From positions 269,048 through 284,040 of the forward strand of contig KQ481997.1 in the NCBI GenBank assembly GCA_001430745.1: a stretch of DNA of 14,993 nt, given 5' to 3'. Source of the DNA: Auxenochlorella pyrenoidosa. Lineage: Eukaryota > Chlorophyta > Trebouxiophyceae > Chlorellales > Chlorellaceae. Position 1 is the stretch's first letter. Every line of letters begins with the position of its first letter. The position numbers and the translations under genes were made by a program. Below, piece after piece: positions 6,084 through 14,920 of this stretch. A model generated the notes under the pieces. It was not told the DNA's origin, searched no databases, and saw only the letters and a program-made list of their open reading frames with translations.

Positions 6084-8794
6084 ATGTCACAGCTGCAAGG
6101 AGAGCAGCAAGCAGCTGCGGGTTCAAACTCGCCTGCGACCGTGCGGGGCCCTCGCACTCTCCAACGCGGCCTGCGTCTGCTTGCATTGCTCATGTTGCTG
6201 CTTGCAGGCGGCCCCGAGCGGTGTACAGGTGCGCCCGCCCGCTCCGCTGCCTTCCCGCCTTGCTGCTGCCGGTCAGGCAGTACGCGACTTCTTCCTGCTG
6301 CTCATCCACAAACTAGCGTTTTGAGTGGCCACCGACAGACAGCTTTTCATCTGAAGTCACTAGAGCTCTATAGAGCTGGTCACATCTGTCACCACCCCGC
6401 TCCCCGCCCCGCCTGCAGCGTACGGCTGCTCAGCGGGCGACCCTGCCTGCCCGCATAGCGGCAGCGTTGTCTGCTGGGGCGACGCACCGCTGGAGGACGC
6501 GGGTGCATACCTGCCGGCAGCCGAGGGCGCGGGCACTGGCAGCGGCGGCGGCAACAGCACCCAGCTGTTGCTGCTGGACACAGACCTTACCTTCTCCTCG
6601 CTGGCTGCTGAGAACAGCTTTGTGTGTGGGCTCGCCGACGGTGGCACCCGTATCGCCTGCTGGGGCTCCAGCCTCCTGCCGGAGCTGGTGGCTGCCGCCG
6701 CCGGCCAGGCGGAGCAGTCGCTGGCAGCGGTGCCGGCGGGGGATGCGGTCAACCCTGCGGTCAAACTTGTGACCGGCGACAGCTTCGTGTGTGCCCTGCT
6801 GGCCAGCCACACGCTGGAGTGCCTAGGTGGGTGCTGCGCCGAGGGTCAGGGCTAGGGAGGAGGCCCAGGGTGCGGCGTGCAATGCGCTTGAAGCGCCGTG
6901 CTGCTTCAGGGAAGCCTATGCCGGCCGCGCCTCCGCTGTGCAGGCACCATCGGCAGCACTGAGTGGGACAGCATGGACGGCAGCGGCACCGCCGGCGCTG
7001 GCACCCCGCTCACGCCGGTGCTGGATGGCCCTGGCGGCGCGCCCGTCGAGTTTGTGGATGTGGCGGCCGGCGCGGAGCACGTCTGCGGCGTGCTCACAAA
7101 CGGCTCGATGGCCTGCTTTGGTGCGGCCAGGGCGCCGCTGTTGCGCATGGTGCTGCCGCTGCGGGCACCGCATGACCAGCATGCTGTGGCTTGGACAAGG
7201 CTGGCCTGATCGGCATGCAGAAGGCCTCGTCGCCGCAAGCGCCAACCTGTGGTCTGCCCATGCTGGCTGCCGCCTGGCCTCTCAGCACCCAGCACTCCCT
7301 CCCAACCTCCCTCCCAACCCAACTGCCTGCCCATGCAGGCAGCAACTCAGAGAATCAGCTGGGGCCGCCGAGCGAGGCGCTGGCCAACTCATCCAGCCCC
7401 GTCCTGGTTGGGGACGCCTCCCTGGCTTTCACCGCCGTGGCCGCCGGCGACGCCTTCAGCTGCGGCCTGCTGGCCAACGGCAGCGCCGCCTGCTGGGGCG
7501 GCTTCGCCGACAACAGCCAGGGGCAGCTGCTGCCGGCAGGGCCGCGCCTGGTGGCTGGGTACACGTTCGCAAGCCTGGCGGCCAAGCGCGCGACGCTGTG
7601 CGGCGTTACCGCAGACTCTGGAGACCTGGTGTGTGCAGGTGGGTGCCCGCTGGCAGCATGGGTGGGCGGGCGGCCGTGCGTGGGATGACAGACTGGCGAC
7701 AGGGGCGTTGCGCTCTGCTATTAGCGCATCCCGCCGCACCCCTGCACTTGGCTGCCATTCCCCAGCGCCCTCCTGCATGCAACCTGGCAAGGTTGCCAGC
7801 CGGGCCGCCTGCACTGTGACACCGCACCGAATATTGCAATTTGCCGACTCCAAATGCTTCAGGCGTCATCAGCAGCTTCATTGGAGCCGACGGCTACCCG
7901 GCGCAGGTGAGACAGCGCTGCCTGGCTTGCTGCGCTGCCAGCCTGCGTTGCGTTCCCCAGTGCCACGACAGCACGTGCCAGCCTGCTGCCGCGCCATGCC
8001 ATGCCGCAGCGCGCCTGCCATGCCGCAGCGCCGTGCTTGCTGCCGTGCCGTTTTCATGCCATGCTGTGCCATGCTGTGCCATGCTGTGCCATGCCCACCT
8101 CCCCTGCAGGTCTACTCTGAGGAGCCGGTGGTGATCGACAGCCTGCGCAACTTTACGGCGCTCTCTGTGGGCGGCTCTGGCTTCTTCTTCCATGCCTGCG
8201 GGCTGGAGGCCGGCGGCCAGGCGCTGTGCTGGGGTGAGCCTGGTGGGCTCACTGGCCTGGTTACGTCGCCCACTGTGCTGGGTGGGAGGATGGTGCGCTG
8301 AGTGGGTTCGTCGCATCATTTGCTGTGCTGGGGTGAGCCTGGTCTGCTGGGCGGGTGTGTTGCGTTGGCCGCCGTGCCGGGGAGGGGCTGGTGCAAGAGG
8401 GAGTATGTGTGCGAGATCTGGCACTGCAGGTGTGTGCGATGCGCGAGGGCAGCAATGCTGGTCTGAAGATCACAAGCCGCGCTGCTGATCTGGACCGTGC
8501 TGGGTTCCTGACGCTGAGTGTGTTATGCTGTGCATCGATGGTAGAAAGCATGGAGGCCCCACCTGCAGCGACCAGCACTTGGCGCAAATGCTGCCAGCAT
8601 GCGCACACCCAATCATGCATCTCTACCGCTGCTCTTCCCGGCCCCCAGGCCTGGACAATGAGGGACAGCTGGGCGTGCAGAGGAGCAGCAAGGCGGGGAG
8701 CATGGCGGGTGTGGCGCCGGTGGCCGTGGATACGCCGCTGCGCATCAGCTCCATCGCGGCCGGCGGCGCCTTTACGTGCGCGGTGGTGGCATGA
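6084..8794 (+). CDS. Secreted RCC1/BLIP-II-like beta-propeller protein with cysteine-paired repeats, 7 exons
   Basis: Exons: 6084-6228, 6419-6826, 6944-7120, 7339-7638, 7863-7906, 8110-8233, 8649-8794; all introns are GT...AG and phases agree, giving 447 residues and a TGA at 8792-8794. Residues 21-31 are basic and 30-41 form a Leu-rich hydrophobic core (LRLLALLMLLLAG), a typical signal peptide; this decides for the ATG at 6084 (G at -3) over upstream in-frame ATGs. The mature part repeats a blade signature of the form F-x-C-G-L-x(n)-G-x(n)-C-W-G: FVCGLADGGTRIACWG, FVCALLASHTLECLG, HVCGVLTNGSMACFG, FSCGLLANGSAACWG, TLCGVTADSGDLVCAG and HACGLEAGGQALCWG. RCC1/BLIP-II propellers, including the ectodomains of plant CRINKLY4-like receptor kinases, carry this hairpin, and the paired Cys suggest disulfides outside the cytosol. 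No transmembrane helix or kinase domain follows, so it looks soluble and secreted or lumenal. The last blade stops at FTCAVVA; the N-terminal YGC...VVCWG strand may complete it. Ligand and function are unknown. It is not RCC1 itself. Confidence 0.85.
6364..6377. repeat. 14-bp perfect palindrome in intron 1 of the propeller gene
   Basis: AGCTCTATAGAGCT is its own reverse complement and lies about 40 bases before the acceptor of the first intron. It may be chance; no function is proposed. Confidence 0.4.
7976..8098 (+). repeat. CATGC-rich minisatellite in intron 5 of the propeller gene
   Basis: The first part alternates GCCATGCC and GCAGCGC-type words (about 7995-8030). The second part (about 8055-8095) is a 10-bp tandem repeat, TGTGCCATGC, in about four copies that end shortly before the CCCCTGCAG acceptor at 8109. 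The sequence also fills much of the space expected for a branch point. Confidence 0.75.
8223..8343 (+). repeat. three tandem ~50-bp copies of an exon end and donor in the propeller gene
   Basis: The 22 bases at 8223-8244 span the end of exon 6 (encoding LCWG) and its GTGAGC donor; they recur without change at 8322-8343. A weaker middle copy begins CTGTGCTGGGTGGG at 8273, so the period is 49-50 bp. The last copy keeps a perfect donor at 8333. Using it would add 99 nt, a multiple of three, but the added frame contains a TGA at 8299-8301, so the product would be truncated. Confidence 0.88.
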
Positions 8795-9504
8795 CCGGCT
8801 GGGCCCACGGCATGCCCGGCCGCACAGCCTGGGTCGCCTCGTGCTCCCAGCCTTGACTGGACAGCGCCGCACAGCCTGCATGCTCGGCTACTGCCCTTGG
8901 TTCAGGCTCTCAAGCGGTTTTGCTGTGCAGACACCTGTGCTGCCCAGCCATGCGTCGATCCTCCCGCTAGCTGTGCGGTACTCTGTTTCGCAGTCTCTCC
9001 AGCACATGCAGCTTTCTTTGCTGCAGCGGCGGGTGCCTCCCTCTCTGCTTGCCCCGCAAACAAATGCCCTTCACGAATCTCTGCTCCCAAATTGTGGTCT
9101 TAGATTGCTTGCACCTCACCCAGCCTACATCATGTACACCTCCGGTTAGGCCTGTTGTCTTGAGTTGTGCAGCCGCTACATTGTGTGCTGAAATGCCACT
9201 GTTCAACCCCGCTGCCCATTGCCCCTGCAAACAGCCCCATGCCAGGCGCCAGCGCAGGGCGTAGCCAGCGGCGTGCTGGACAGCTGCCCAGGCCAGCTGG
9301 CATCCTGCTTGACCCCAGCGCCCGGCAAGCCGCCGCTGCACGACCTGCTGCTGTTGCCGCTGCAGAGCTGCAGCTGGCGGGGCAGGCGGCTCTGCCTGTA
9401 GCGTGCGTGGTCACCAGGGCCAGGGCGCCAGGGCTGCCATCCGGCAGGGCCAGTTGCGAGCACAGCCTGGTGGTTAGGGCGCCAGGGCTGCCGGCGGGCG
9501 GGCG
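8795..9504. other. convergent 3' region between the propeller and oxidoreductase genes
   Basis: This 710-bp stretch lies between two stop codons on opposite strands and should hold both 3' UTRs. I found no exact TGTAA on either strand, so poly(A) sites cannot be placed. Short open frames exist on both strands but none resembles a protein I know. The right end carries a direct repeat (separate entry). Confidence 0.5.
9423..9492. repeat. 16-bp direct repeat just after the oxidoreductase stop codon
   Basis: GGGCGCCAGGGCTGCC is found at 9423-9438 and again at 9477-9492, 54 bp apart. The second copy ends 12 bases before the stop codon of the leftward gene at 9505-9507, so both copies lie in its 3' UTR. 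Confidence 0.7.
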
Positions 9505-12500
9505 TCAGCCCTTGAGGAAGCGCCACTCTGCGTCGCACTCCTTGTGCAGCAAGAGGTAGACTTTCTTTGCCTTCTGCAGCGCCAGAGGAAGGGGCAGCAG
9601 CGGGGGTGCCTGCTTGTTGCCCTCCTCAAAGAAGCGTGCGCGCGTTTCTTTGATGCCTGCCAACACTGACCAAGCCGGCCACACTGCACTGTTGTTGAAA
9701 CGTTGTTGGCCCGGCACCAACGCCCGCTGTCTCAGCCTCCCATTAAGCAAATCATTTTGTGGGCGCAGTTGGATCGAGCCAAAGCCCCCCGCAGCGCTGC
9801 CGCCTTGCCTGGTTCACTTTGACCAAGCACTTTTTGGTGACGACCTTGCCGTAGAGCTTGGGCAGGTGCAGGTGGTAAGCGGCTGCTGCACCCACCGCCC
9901 ACATCTCCAGCTGCTGGCTGCCAAACAGCACCCGCACCTGCATGGCGGGGCCGTGCAGGGGGGGGAGGGGGGGGGGGGGGGGGCAGGTGAGCAGGGCGCT
10001 TCCGGCTGGCTCGGCTCCTGGATCTGCCAGCAATGCACTGCAGGCGCGGCTAAGGGTTGAGTGTCTTTATCCCGGCAATGATGCATCTATGGGAGGTTGT
10101 CCAGTGTTTCATGCAGCGACGCACCTGGTCCAGCGGTACCGCCTCGTCCAGCTGGCAGATTACGCACAGCTCAAACTCGTCGTCCGTGAACTTGTACTGC
10201 GACAGCTCCCTCCTGCGGGAGCCAGGAAAGAGTGCGTTGAAACCTTTCAGTCTTTACTTTCAGGTTGGAAGAGTGGGCAACGCAGCGCTCGATGCCCCAG
10301 CTCCCACACCCGGCCCCCAGAGAGACCTGTCCCTGTCTCTCGCCTGGGCAGCTCCGGGGCAAGGTCCGACACATCGATGAGGTTGTCTGGCTGCGACACC
10401 TTCTTCTGCGGCCGCGGCTCCCGGTAAATGCGGCCCTCCGCCTCCAGCGGCAGCGCCGGCAGGGCGGCAGCAGCAGCTGCGGCCGCCGCCGCGACCTGCT
10501 CAGCCAGGCCGGCCTGCGTGCCCGTGCCCACGTGAAACCCAACGGCGGTATCTTTGCGGGCGCCGACAACAGCAGGGGGCGGCCGCGCAAGGTGCTGCAG
10601 GAGCCCCAGCAGGCGCTGCTGCGCCGCCTCCCACACAGGGGCGTCGGCAAAGTCCAGCCGGTCCAGGGAGGCCACGATGCGGTCGGCTGCCAGGCGCATG
10701 CCAGGCAGGTCGCCTTTAGCGGCAGGTGGGTGGGGAGGGCGCAGTGCGGGTCAGCCGGGGGCGGCAGCAGGTGGATGGGGAGGAGGCGGGTGCGGGTCAG
10801 CCGGGGGCGGCAGCAGCGGCAGCGTCGGGGGTTGTTCCGCCAGGGCCAGGCAGCACAAGAGGGAAGCAGAGGTCAGGCAGGGGGCGAGCTATGCTGCCGC
10901 CAGCCGGCACTAGGCAGCGCTAGCAGCTCCACCCCCGTGCCAGTATGGCGCGGCCTACCTCCTGGCCCCCACCACAGCCCCCCTTTTTGTGTCCAGTCAA
11001 ACCCACCAGCGCAGGGCCCCGTTGCCAGCAGCGAGCTGCGCCCGGCGAGGTAGACAGCCGCCCCGGGCCAGCACATGTGCTCGGCATCAATCAGAGGGTA
11101 GCCCCCTGCCACGAGAGTGGGGCGCTGCGCCCGCAGCGTGCGCAGCACGGGGTCTGCCGCCGCATCGTAGGCCCTGCCACAGGCCAGCCAGATAAGGTCA
11201 GAACCCAGCTCCACCTGCTGCGCCTGCTGCGTCTTGTCCTGCTTTTTTGCGCCCTGTTGTGTCGCCCCCTGTTGTGTCGCATCCTGCTGGCCTGCCTGAT
11301 GCGCCTGCCCGCTGGCCGCCGCGGCGGCAGCCCCAACCGCCTGCTGGAACAGGGTGTGGGCGCCTGCCTGCTTGCGCGTCAGGGCCACGTCCTCCTGTCG
11401 GCGCACCGTCAGCCGCCAGCCAGGGCTCGTGCTGCATGCACTGCCGTCGCCGTCGCCGCTGTGCTGCTGCTGCGCTGGCAGGCAGGGGGCTGCCCCGGTG
11501 ACCTCCCAGCCTTCCAGGACCGTCAGCCTCCCCTCTGCCGCCTGCTGGCTCAGGCGCCGCCACACCGGCAGGTGCACGGTGCCTTGCCTGCGGTGCAGAT
11601 GGGGTGAGAAACAAAGAGGGCCCTGACCATCCCGAGGCACTCTTTGACCAACCCTGAGCCCCACCCTGAGGCCACAGTTTGCTCCGCCCAACTGCTGCTG
11701 AGCGCACTCAAGCCTTGTTCGACACAAGCGCCTTTCGGGGCCTCCCTTCTGCAACCTGCAAGCAGCCCCAGCCCACCTGCGTGCCCGCTGGCAGGCCTGC
11801 AGGCGCAGCGGCGGGCTGTCCAGCCGGCCAAACCCGTTGAGCTGCTTCCCGCCCCACCAGCCCACGTCCACCTCAAACGCCTGCGGCGCCAGCGGCCTGC
11901 AGCGCACAAGGAGACAGCCGGTGGGGCTTTGCAGGCCACAAGCAGCGGCGCAGCGCTGTGCTGGCGCTGCTCCAGGCCTGGGGGCAGGGCTGCCTGCCCA
12001 TCATGTGGAAAGCAAGCGTGCGTGTGCAATGCCTCCCTGGTCTAGATAACCTCGAGTGCTGACTCATCTGGGTGCCGTCCTGATGACCAGTCCACGGCCC
12101 CTCGCTCACAGCTGCCCCACGACTGTGCTCAGGGCACGGCTCACAGACAGTGCGTGCCCCCTGCCTTCCCTCACCTGCGGCACACCATGGTGACAGTGGC
12201 GCCACGCTCAGCCGCCCCAGCCGCCAGCAGCCCCGCGCTCATGCCGCCTCCGACCACCACCACGCTGCGCCCCGCCAGGTCAGCACAGCGCAGGTCCACA
12301 CGGTCCGATGTGGCGATACCAGCTGGCAGGCCGCGCTGCGCCTGCTGGGCCCGCTCCGCCAGCTGCGGTGCCTCGCCGCACGGCGCCACAGGTGGGGCCT
12401 CTGCCGCTGCCAGCGCCCTGACCCAGGCGGGCAGCACGGGCTGGCGGGGCGCGGTGGTGTAGATGGCAGCACGCGCACGCAGCACCCGACCGCTCGCTAG

Positions 12501-13804
12501 GTGCACCCGGCAGCCTGCAGGCCACAGGGGCACAGACAGAGGAGACGAGCAAATGGCGCAGACCCAGGCCTCAGGCCAGCACAGATTCGCTGGCTTCAAT
12601 CACAAAAGTTAGTTGCTTGGAACACAGCCCATCTGCATGCGCGCGGTTGAGAGTGGTGCCCCGCTGCCTGTGCTGTGAAGCAGCCACATCAGTGCCGCCA
12701 GCCGTTCGCTGGCCCCACTCTTGGCCACGTCCCCAAGGGGCCGTGCGGAACCACACTCCAGCATGCACCACCCGCGCCACCCACCTGGCCCCTCTGTCCC
12801 TTCCAACGGCTCGATCCGGAGCACTGCGTCCCGCTGTGGTCGCCGCAGGCCCGCCGGCAGCCGCCCCACCACCTTGGCCGCACAAAAGTCCATGAAGAGG
12901 GGCAGCGAGGGCACCGGGGCGAACCCCTTGGCCACCGGGGTCAGCTCCTGCAACAGCCGCGGGAGGGGAGCGGGCAGCTGAGAACGTGTGCCGGTGGAAT
13001 AACGTTTACTTGTATCACAATGTTTCACCGGCTGTCACCATCACCGTGTGTCATGCTGTATTTCCAACAGGCCGATAAGATGGTTTATGCAGCTGCCCTG
13101 CCATCAAGGTTAGCTGTACCGCTGCAGTGGGAACAACCTCAGGGCTGGCCCACCAACGTCCAGCCAGCTCCGATGCTTGCCTGCAGCCGGCCCTGCTTCT
13201 CGGCGAACGCTTTGAGCGCCAGGGGCTGCGCATGTGGGTGCTGCATCACGGGGGTGCGCACGTGCGGCGCCGCCAGCGAGGCTTGCCGCTCCGCCCAGCC
13301 CGCCAGCCACTCGGCGCTGCTGGAGTCGACAACGAGCGTGCTCTGCGGGTTGGGATCCTTGGCAGCGGGCAGGGCTCGAGGGTGAGTGCATGCAATGCAG
13401 GTGCTGCGGCCCTGAGCTTGCGTGGCAGACCCAACAAGAGACTGGGCATGCATGGCAGCGGCAAGCAGCAACCAGCGCCGTAAGCTGGCTTGTACTGCTG
13501 CCGCGCTCAGCAGCGACCTGTCCCATGCCCAGGCACCTTGAGGAGCCGGTCGGGCAGCCGCGACAGCACGTGCAGCGCCGCCATGCCTGCGCCGATCACA
13601 ACCAGGTCGCAGCGCTCCTCAGCTGCGGGATTCTGGGGCAGATCCTGCAGGTGGATGTGGCACCCAGAGCGGCTGTGGTTGCGGCAGCGGCGGCCTTGGC
13701 GGCGTGGCGGCGAGATTGGCACGGCCGGAAGCTCGACGGCTACCTGCATAACTATCCACAATTACACATTTTCATGGTTCTCGCCACACCTGCTTCTTCG
13801 CCAT
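9505..13804 (-). CDS. FAD/NAD(P)-dependent oxidoreductase with C-terminal CS (p23-like) domain, 11 exons
   Basis: Exons in transcript order: 13804-13790, 13644-13537, 13357-13181, 12947-12785, 12514-12175, 11896-11777, 11587-11007, 10713-10344, 10212-10125, 9937-9818, 9573-9505. All phases join, giving 716 residues and a TGA. Residues 19-33 are an FAD-binding Rossmann start (LVVIGAGMAALHV). Residues 48-85 (WLAGWAERQ...PHVRTPVMQHPHAQPLALKAF) match the segment of SidA/IucD-type and related flavin monooxygenases in which W..W, L/V-R-x-P and HP recur. Residues 239-250 (VVVVGGGMSAG) are a second, NAD(P)H-binding dinucleotide fold, and 486-502 (YLAGRSSLLATGPCAG) the closing FAD-contact region. An Ala-rich linker (about 565-600) leads to residues 627-712, a CS fold (SQYKFTDDEFELCV, VRVLFGSQQLEMW, KLYGKVVTKK, KVYLLLHK, EWRFLKG). 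CS domains usually serve Hsp90 co-chaperone or partner binding. Substrate unknown; probably soluble. The first exon (MAKKQ) is inferred from phase and a good start context; an ATG at 13749 without that intron is the alternative. Two donors appear to be GC. Confidence 0.85.
9955..9983. repeat. G-run in an intron of the oxidoreductase gene
   Basis: An almost pure G tract, C-rich on the coding strand, lies just upstream of the acceptor of the exon that begins at 9937. On the minus strand it forms an extreme polypyrimidine tract. It is prone to sequencing length error but touches no coding base. Confidence 0.8.
10342..10343 (-). other. probable GC donor (intron 8 of the oxidoreductase gene)
   Basis: On the minus strand the exon ends CCCAG and continues GCGAGA, matching the AG|GCRAG form of GC-AG introns. 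Splicing here to the CCCGCAG acceptor at 10213 gives PELPRRELSQYKF with correct phase. The nearest ordinary donor (GTCTCT at 10326) has the wrong phase for that acceptor and would need a GAG acceptor instead. Confidence 0.55.
10722..10816 (-). repeat. 45-46 bp tandem duplication upstream of an oxidoreductase acceptor
   Basis: A 26-bp block beginning TGCGGGTCAGCCGGGGG is identical at 10745-10770 and 10791-10816, and the flanking GCAGGTGGRTGGGGAGG also repeats (10722 and 10767). On the transcribed strand this is the pyrimidine-rich tract before the acceptor at 10714. Unlike the junction repeats of the plus-strand genes, the AG and exon bases are not copied. Confidence 0.8.
11212..11303 (-). repeat. 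Gln-rich in-frame insert with 15-bp repeats in the oxidoreductase
   Basis: Within the largest exon, CCCTGTTGTGTCGC repeats with a 15-bp period (11252-11265 and 11267-11280), encoding ATQQG units inside a longer Gln/Ala/Lys-rich stretch (DATQQGATQQGAKKQ). It lies just before the conserved SDLIWLACGRAYD segment and is most likely a flexible surface loop that expanded by slippage. The frame is kept. Confidence 0.75.
13179..13180 (-). other. possible GC donor (intron 3 of the oxidoreductase gene)
   Basis: On the minus strand CTGCAG is followed by GCAAGC, close to the consensus AG|GCAAGT of GC-AG introns. It joins in phase 0 to the acceptor before 12947, giving EKQGRLQ-ELTPVAKGF. An ordinary donor 27 nt further on (TTG|GTGGGC, exon end 13154) is also in phase and would add nine residues, so the call is open. 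Confidence 0.4.
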
Positions 13805-14676
13805 CGCGCTTCTGCGACTGCTCACGGAGCGGGAAGCCAGTTCCTGCTGCAGACAGTACTACAGCTTCTGGATCGTTGAAAGCGCACCCTAGAAGTCGAT
13901 CGAAAGACACGGCGCGATGTCGAGCCTTAGAAGACGAACAGTCCAAAGACTTTGCGCAGCAGGCGCAGCGCGCCCTCACTTCCCAATTTGCCTGAATCCG
14001 ATTAATTCTCATCAGTGAACGTGTGCCCACATTCATAGCTCGTGCAAACTTACAGCACATCAAGGGAAGCAGGCCTTTCTGCAACCACACCAGCAGCTAG
14101 ATGGCGAGTGCAGCAGTCAATCTGAGCCCCTCCAGAACGTGCTCCGTCCCTGCCAGAGCTCTGAGCTGCACAGTGCATTGGGTTTCTCGTACTTCCCATT
14201 TCACCATGCGCACTGTATTCTAGCAACGCTCGGCACATGCGCTGGTTGGTGTCATGACGCTGCACTGTGGCTGTCGCAGAAGAGCCGCTCACTGGCATTG
14301 GGCAGCTCGTACTGCCGGCGACGTCCCATACATCATGCGCCCTTGCATGACATGGTTCGGCTTGGTCTAACCTGCCCCACATGCTGTCTCAAGCGCTGCC
14401 AATCTAGACCAGTGAAAGCAGCCCGCCCGACGCTCTGACGGTGCTCCTGGTGAGGCTGCTGCCGACAAGTCAGAGCCATGTCCCTGCTGGCACCAGGCAG
14501 GTGCCTGGGTCACTGACCATGCCCCAGCAAATAGATGGTTTCTGACCTGGGTGTTGCAGGCCTGGAGTGGCGTGTTGAGTGAGGTCCCGCAGGCGGCGGC
14601 ACGAGCGGTAGGGTGTGAAGGTGGCGACGCAAGCGAGCAGTTGCAAAGCGGCGTGTTTGGATCGCACGTATCTACG
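13805..14676. other. upstream region of the oxidoreductase gene, no supported gene
   Basis: This stretch should include the 5' UTR and promoter of the leftward oxidoreductase gene. It is less GC-rich than the gene bodies. Open frames on both strands are short and show no family resemblance, codon bias or splice-compatible structure that I can support. A loosely similar pair of segments (CATTGGG...CTCGTACT near 14178 and 14297) may be a decayed repeat. No element is called. Confidence 0.45.
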
Positions 14677-14692
14677 TATATACGCGCATAAA
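14677..14692 (+). promoter_or_regulatory. TATA-like AT-rich element before a possible rightward gene
   Basis: TATATACGCGCATAAA is the only strongly AT-rich alternating stretch of this flank. It lies 50-65 nt upstream of the ATG at 14741, a reasonable distance for a core promoter with a short leader. The call rests on composition and spacing only. Confidence 0.25.
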
Positions 14693-14740
14693 TCTCCGTT
14701 GCAAGTTAGCGGCCTCACGGTGGCGCCAGAGCGCGCCGAA

Positions 14741-14920
14741 ATGTCGGGGCCGGGCCAACAGCACCTAAATGCAGCGGAGCTTAAAGCAAACGCTGCAGCA
14801 TCGTGTGCGGTGACATTTGAGAGCAGCGCAAGCGCCTTGATCGCCCGCATTTCGGTGCAGCAAAATCCCGCTTTCCAACTTTCCAAGCCAGCCGCCCCTG
14901 CAGCATCAGGCGCTTTCTAA
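14741..14920 (+). CDS. candidate first exon or small ORF of a rightward gene, unrecognised
   Basis: An ATG with G at -3 opens a 59-codon frame (MSGPGQQHLNAAELKANAAA...) that ends at TAA 14918-14920. I do not recognise the protein. It is Ala-rich with no clear domain. Internal GT positions (for example GTGACA at 14810) could be donors, in which case only the first 20-odd codons would be exon 1 of a gene that continues beyond the window. The TATA-like stretch just upstream is the main support. It may equally be non-coding 5' UTR. Confidence 0.2.
   Translation: MSGPGQQHLNAAELKANAAASCAVTFESSASALIARISVQQNPAFQLSKPAAPAASGAF

Noticed and set aside
9574..9656. Longer version of the last oxidoreductase exon starting at an acceptor at 9657
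   Set aside because: Its phase does not match any donor of the preceding exon, and it would insert about 28 residues inside the compact CS fold. The CAG at 9574-9576 fits phase 0 and the domain.
9954..9983. G-rich tract as a G-quadruplex or regulatory element
   Set aside because: It is a near-homopolymer inside an intron and is adequately explained as a polypyrimidine tract on the coding strand.
13747..13749. ATG giving an alternative oxidoreductase N-terminus (MQVAVELPAV...)
   Set aside because: Possible, but the 35 residues before the acceptor-like CCACCTGCAG look like intron, and the MAKKQ exon joins in phase; left as an alternative.
14050..14054. TTACA (TGTAA on the minus strand)
   Set aside because: It could end a leftward gene lying to the right, but no minus-strand coding sequence is recognisable there.
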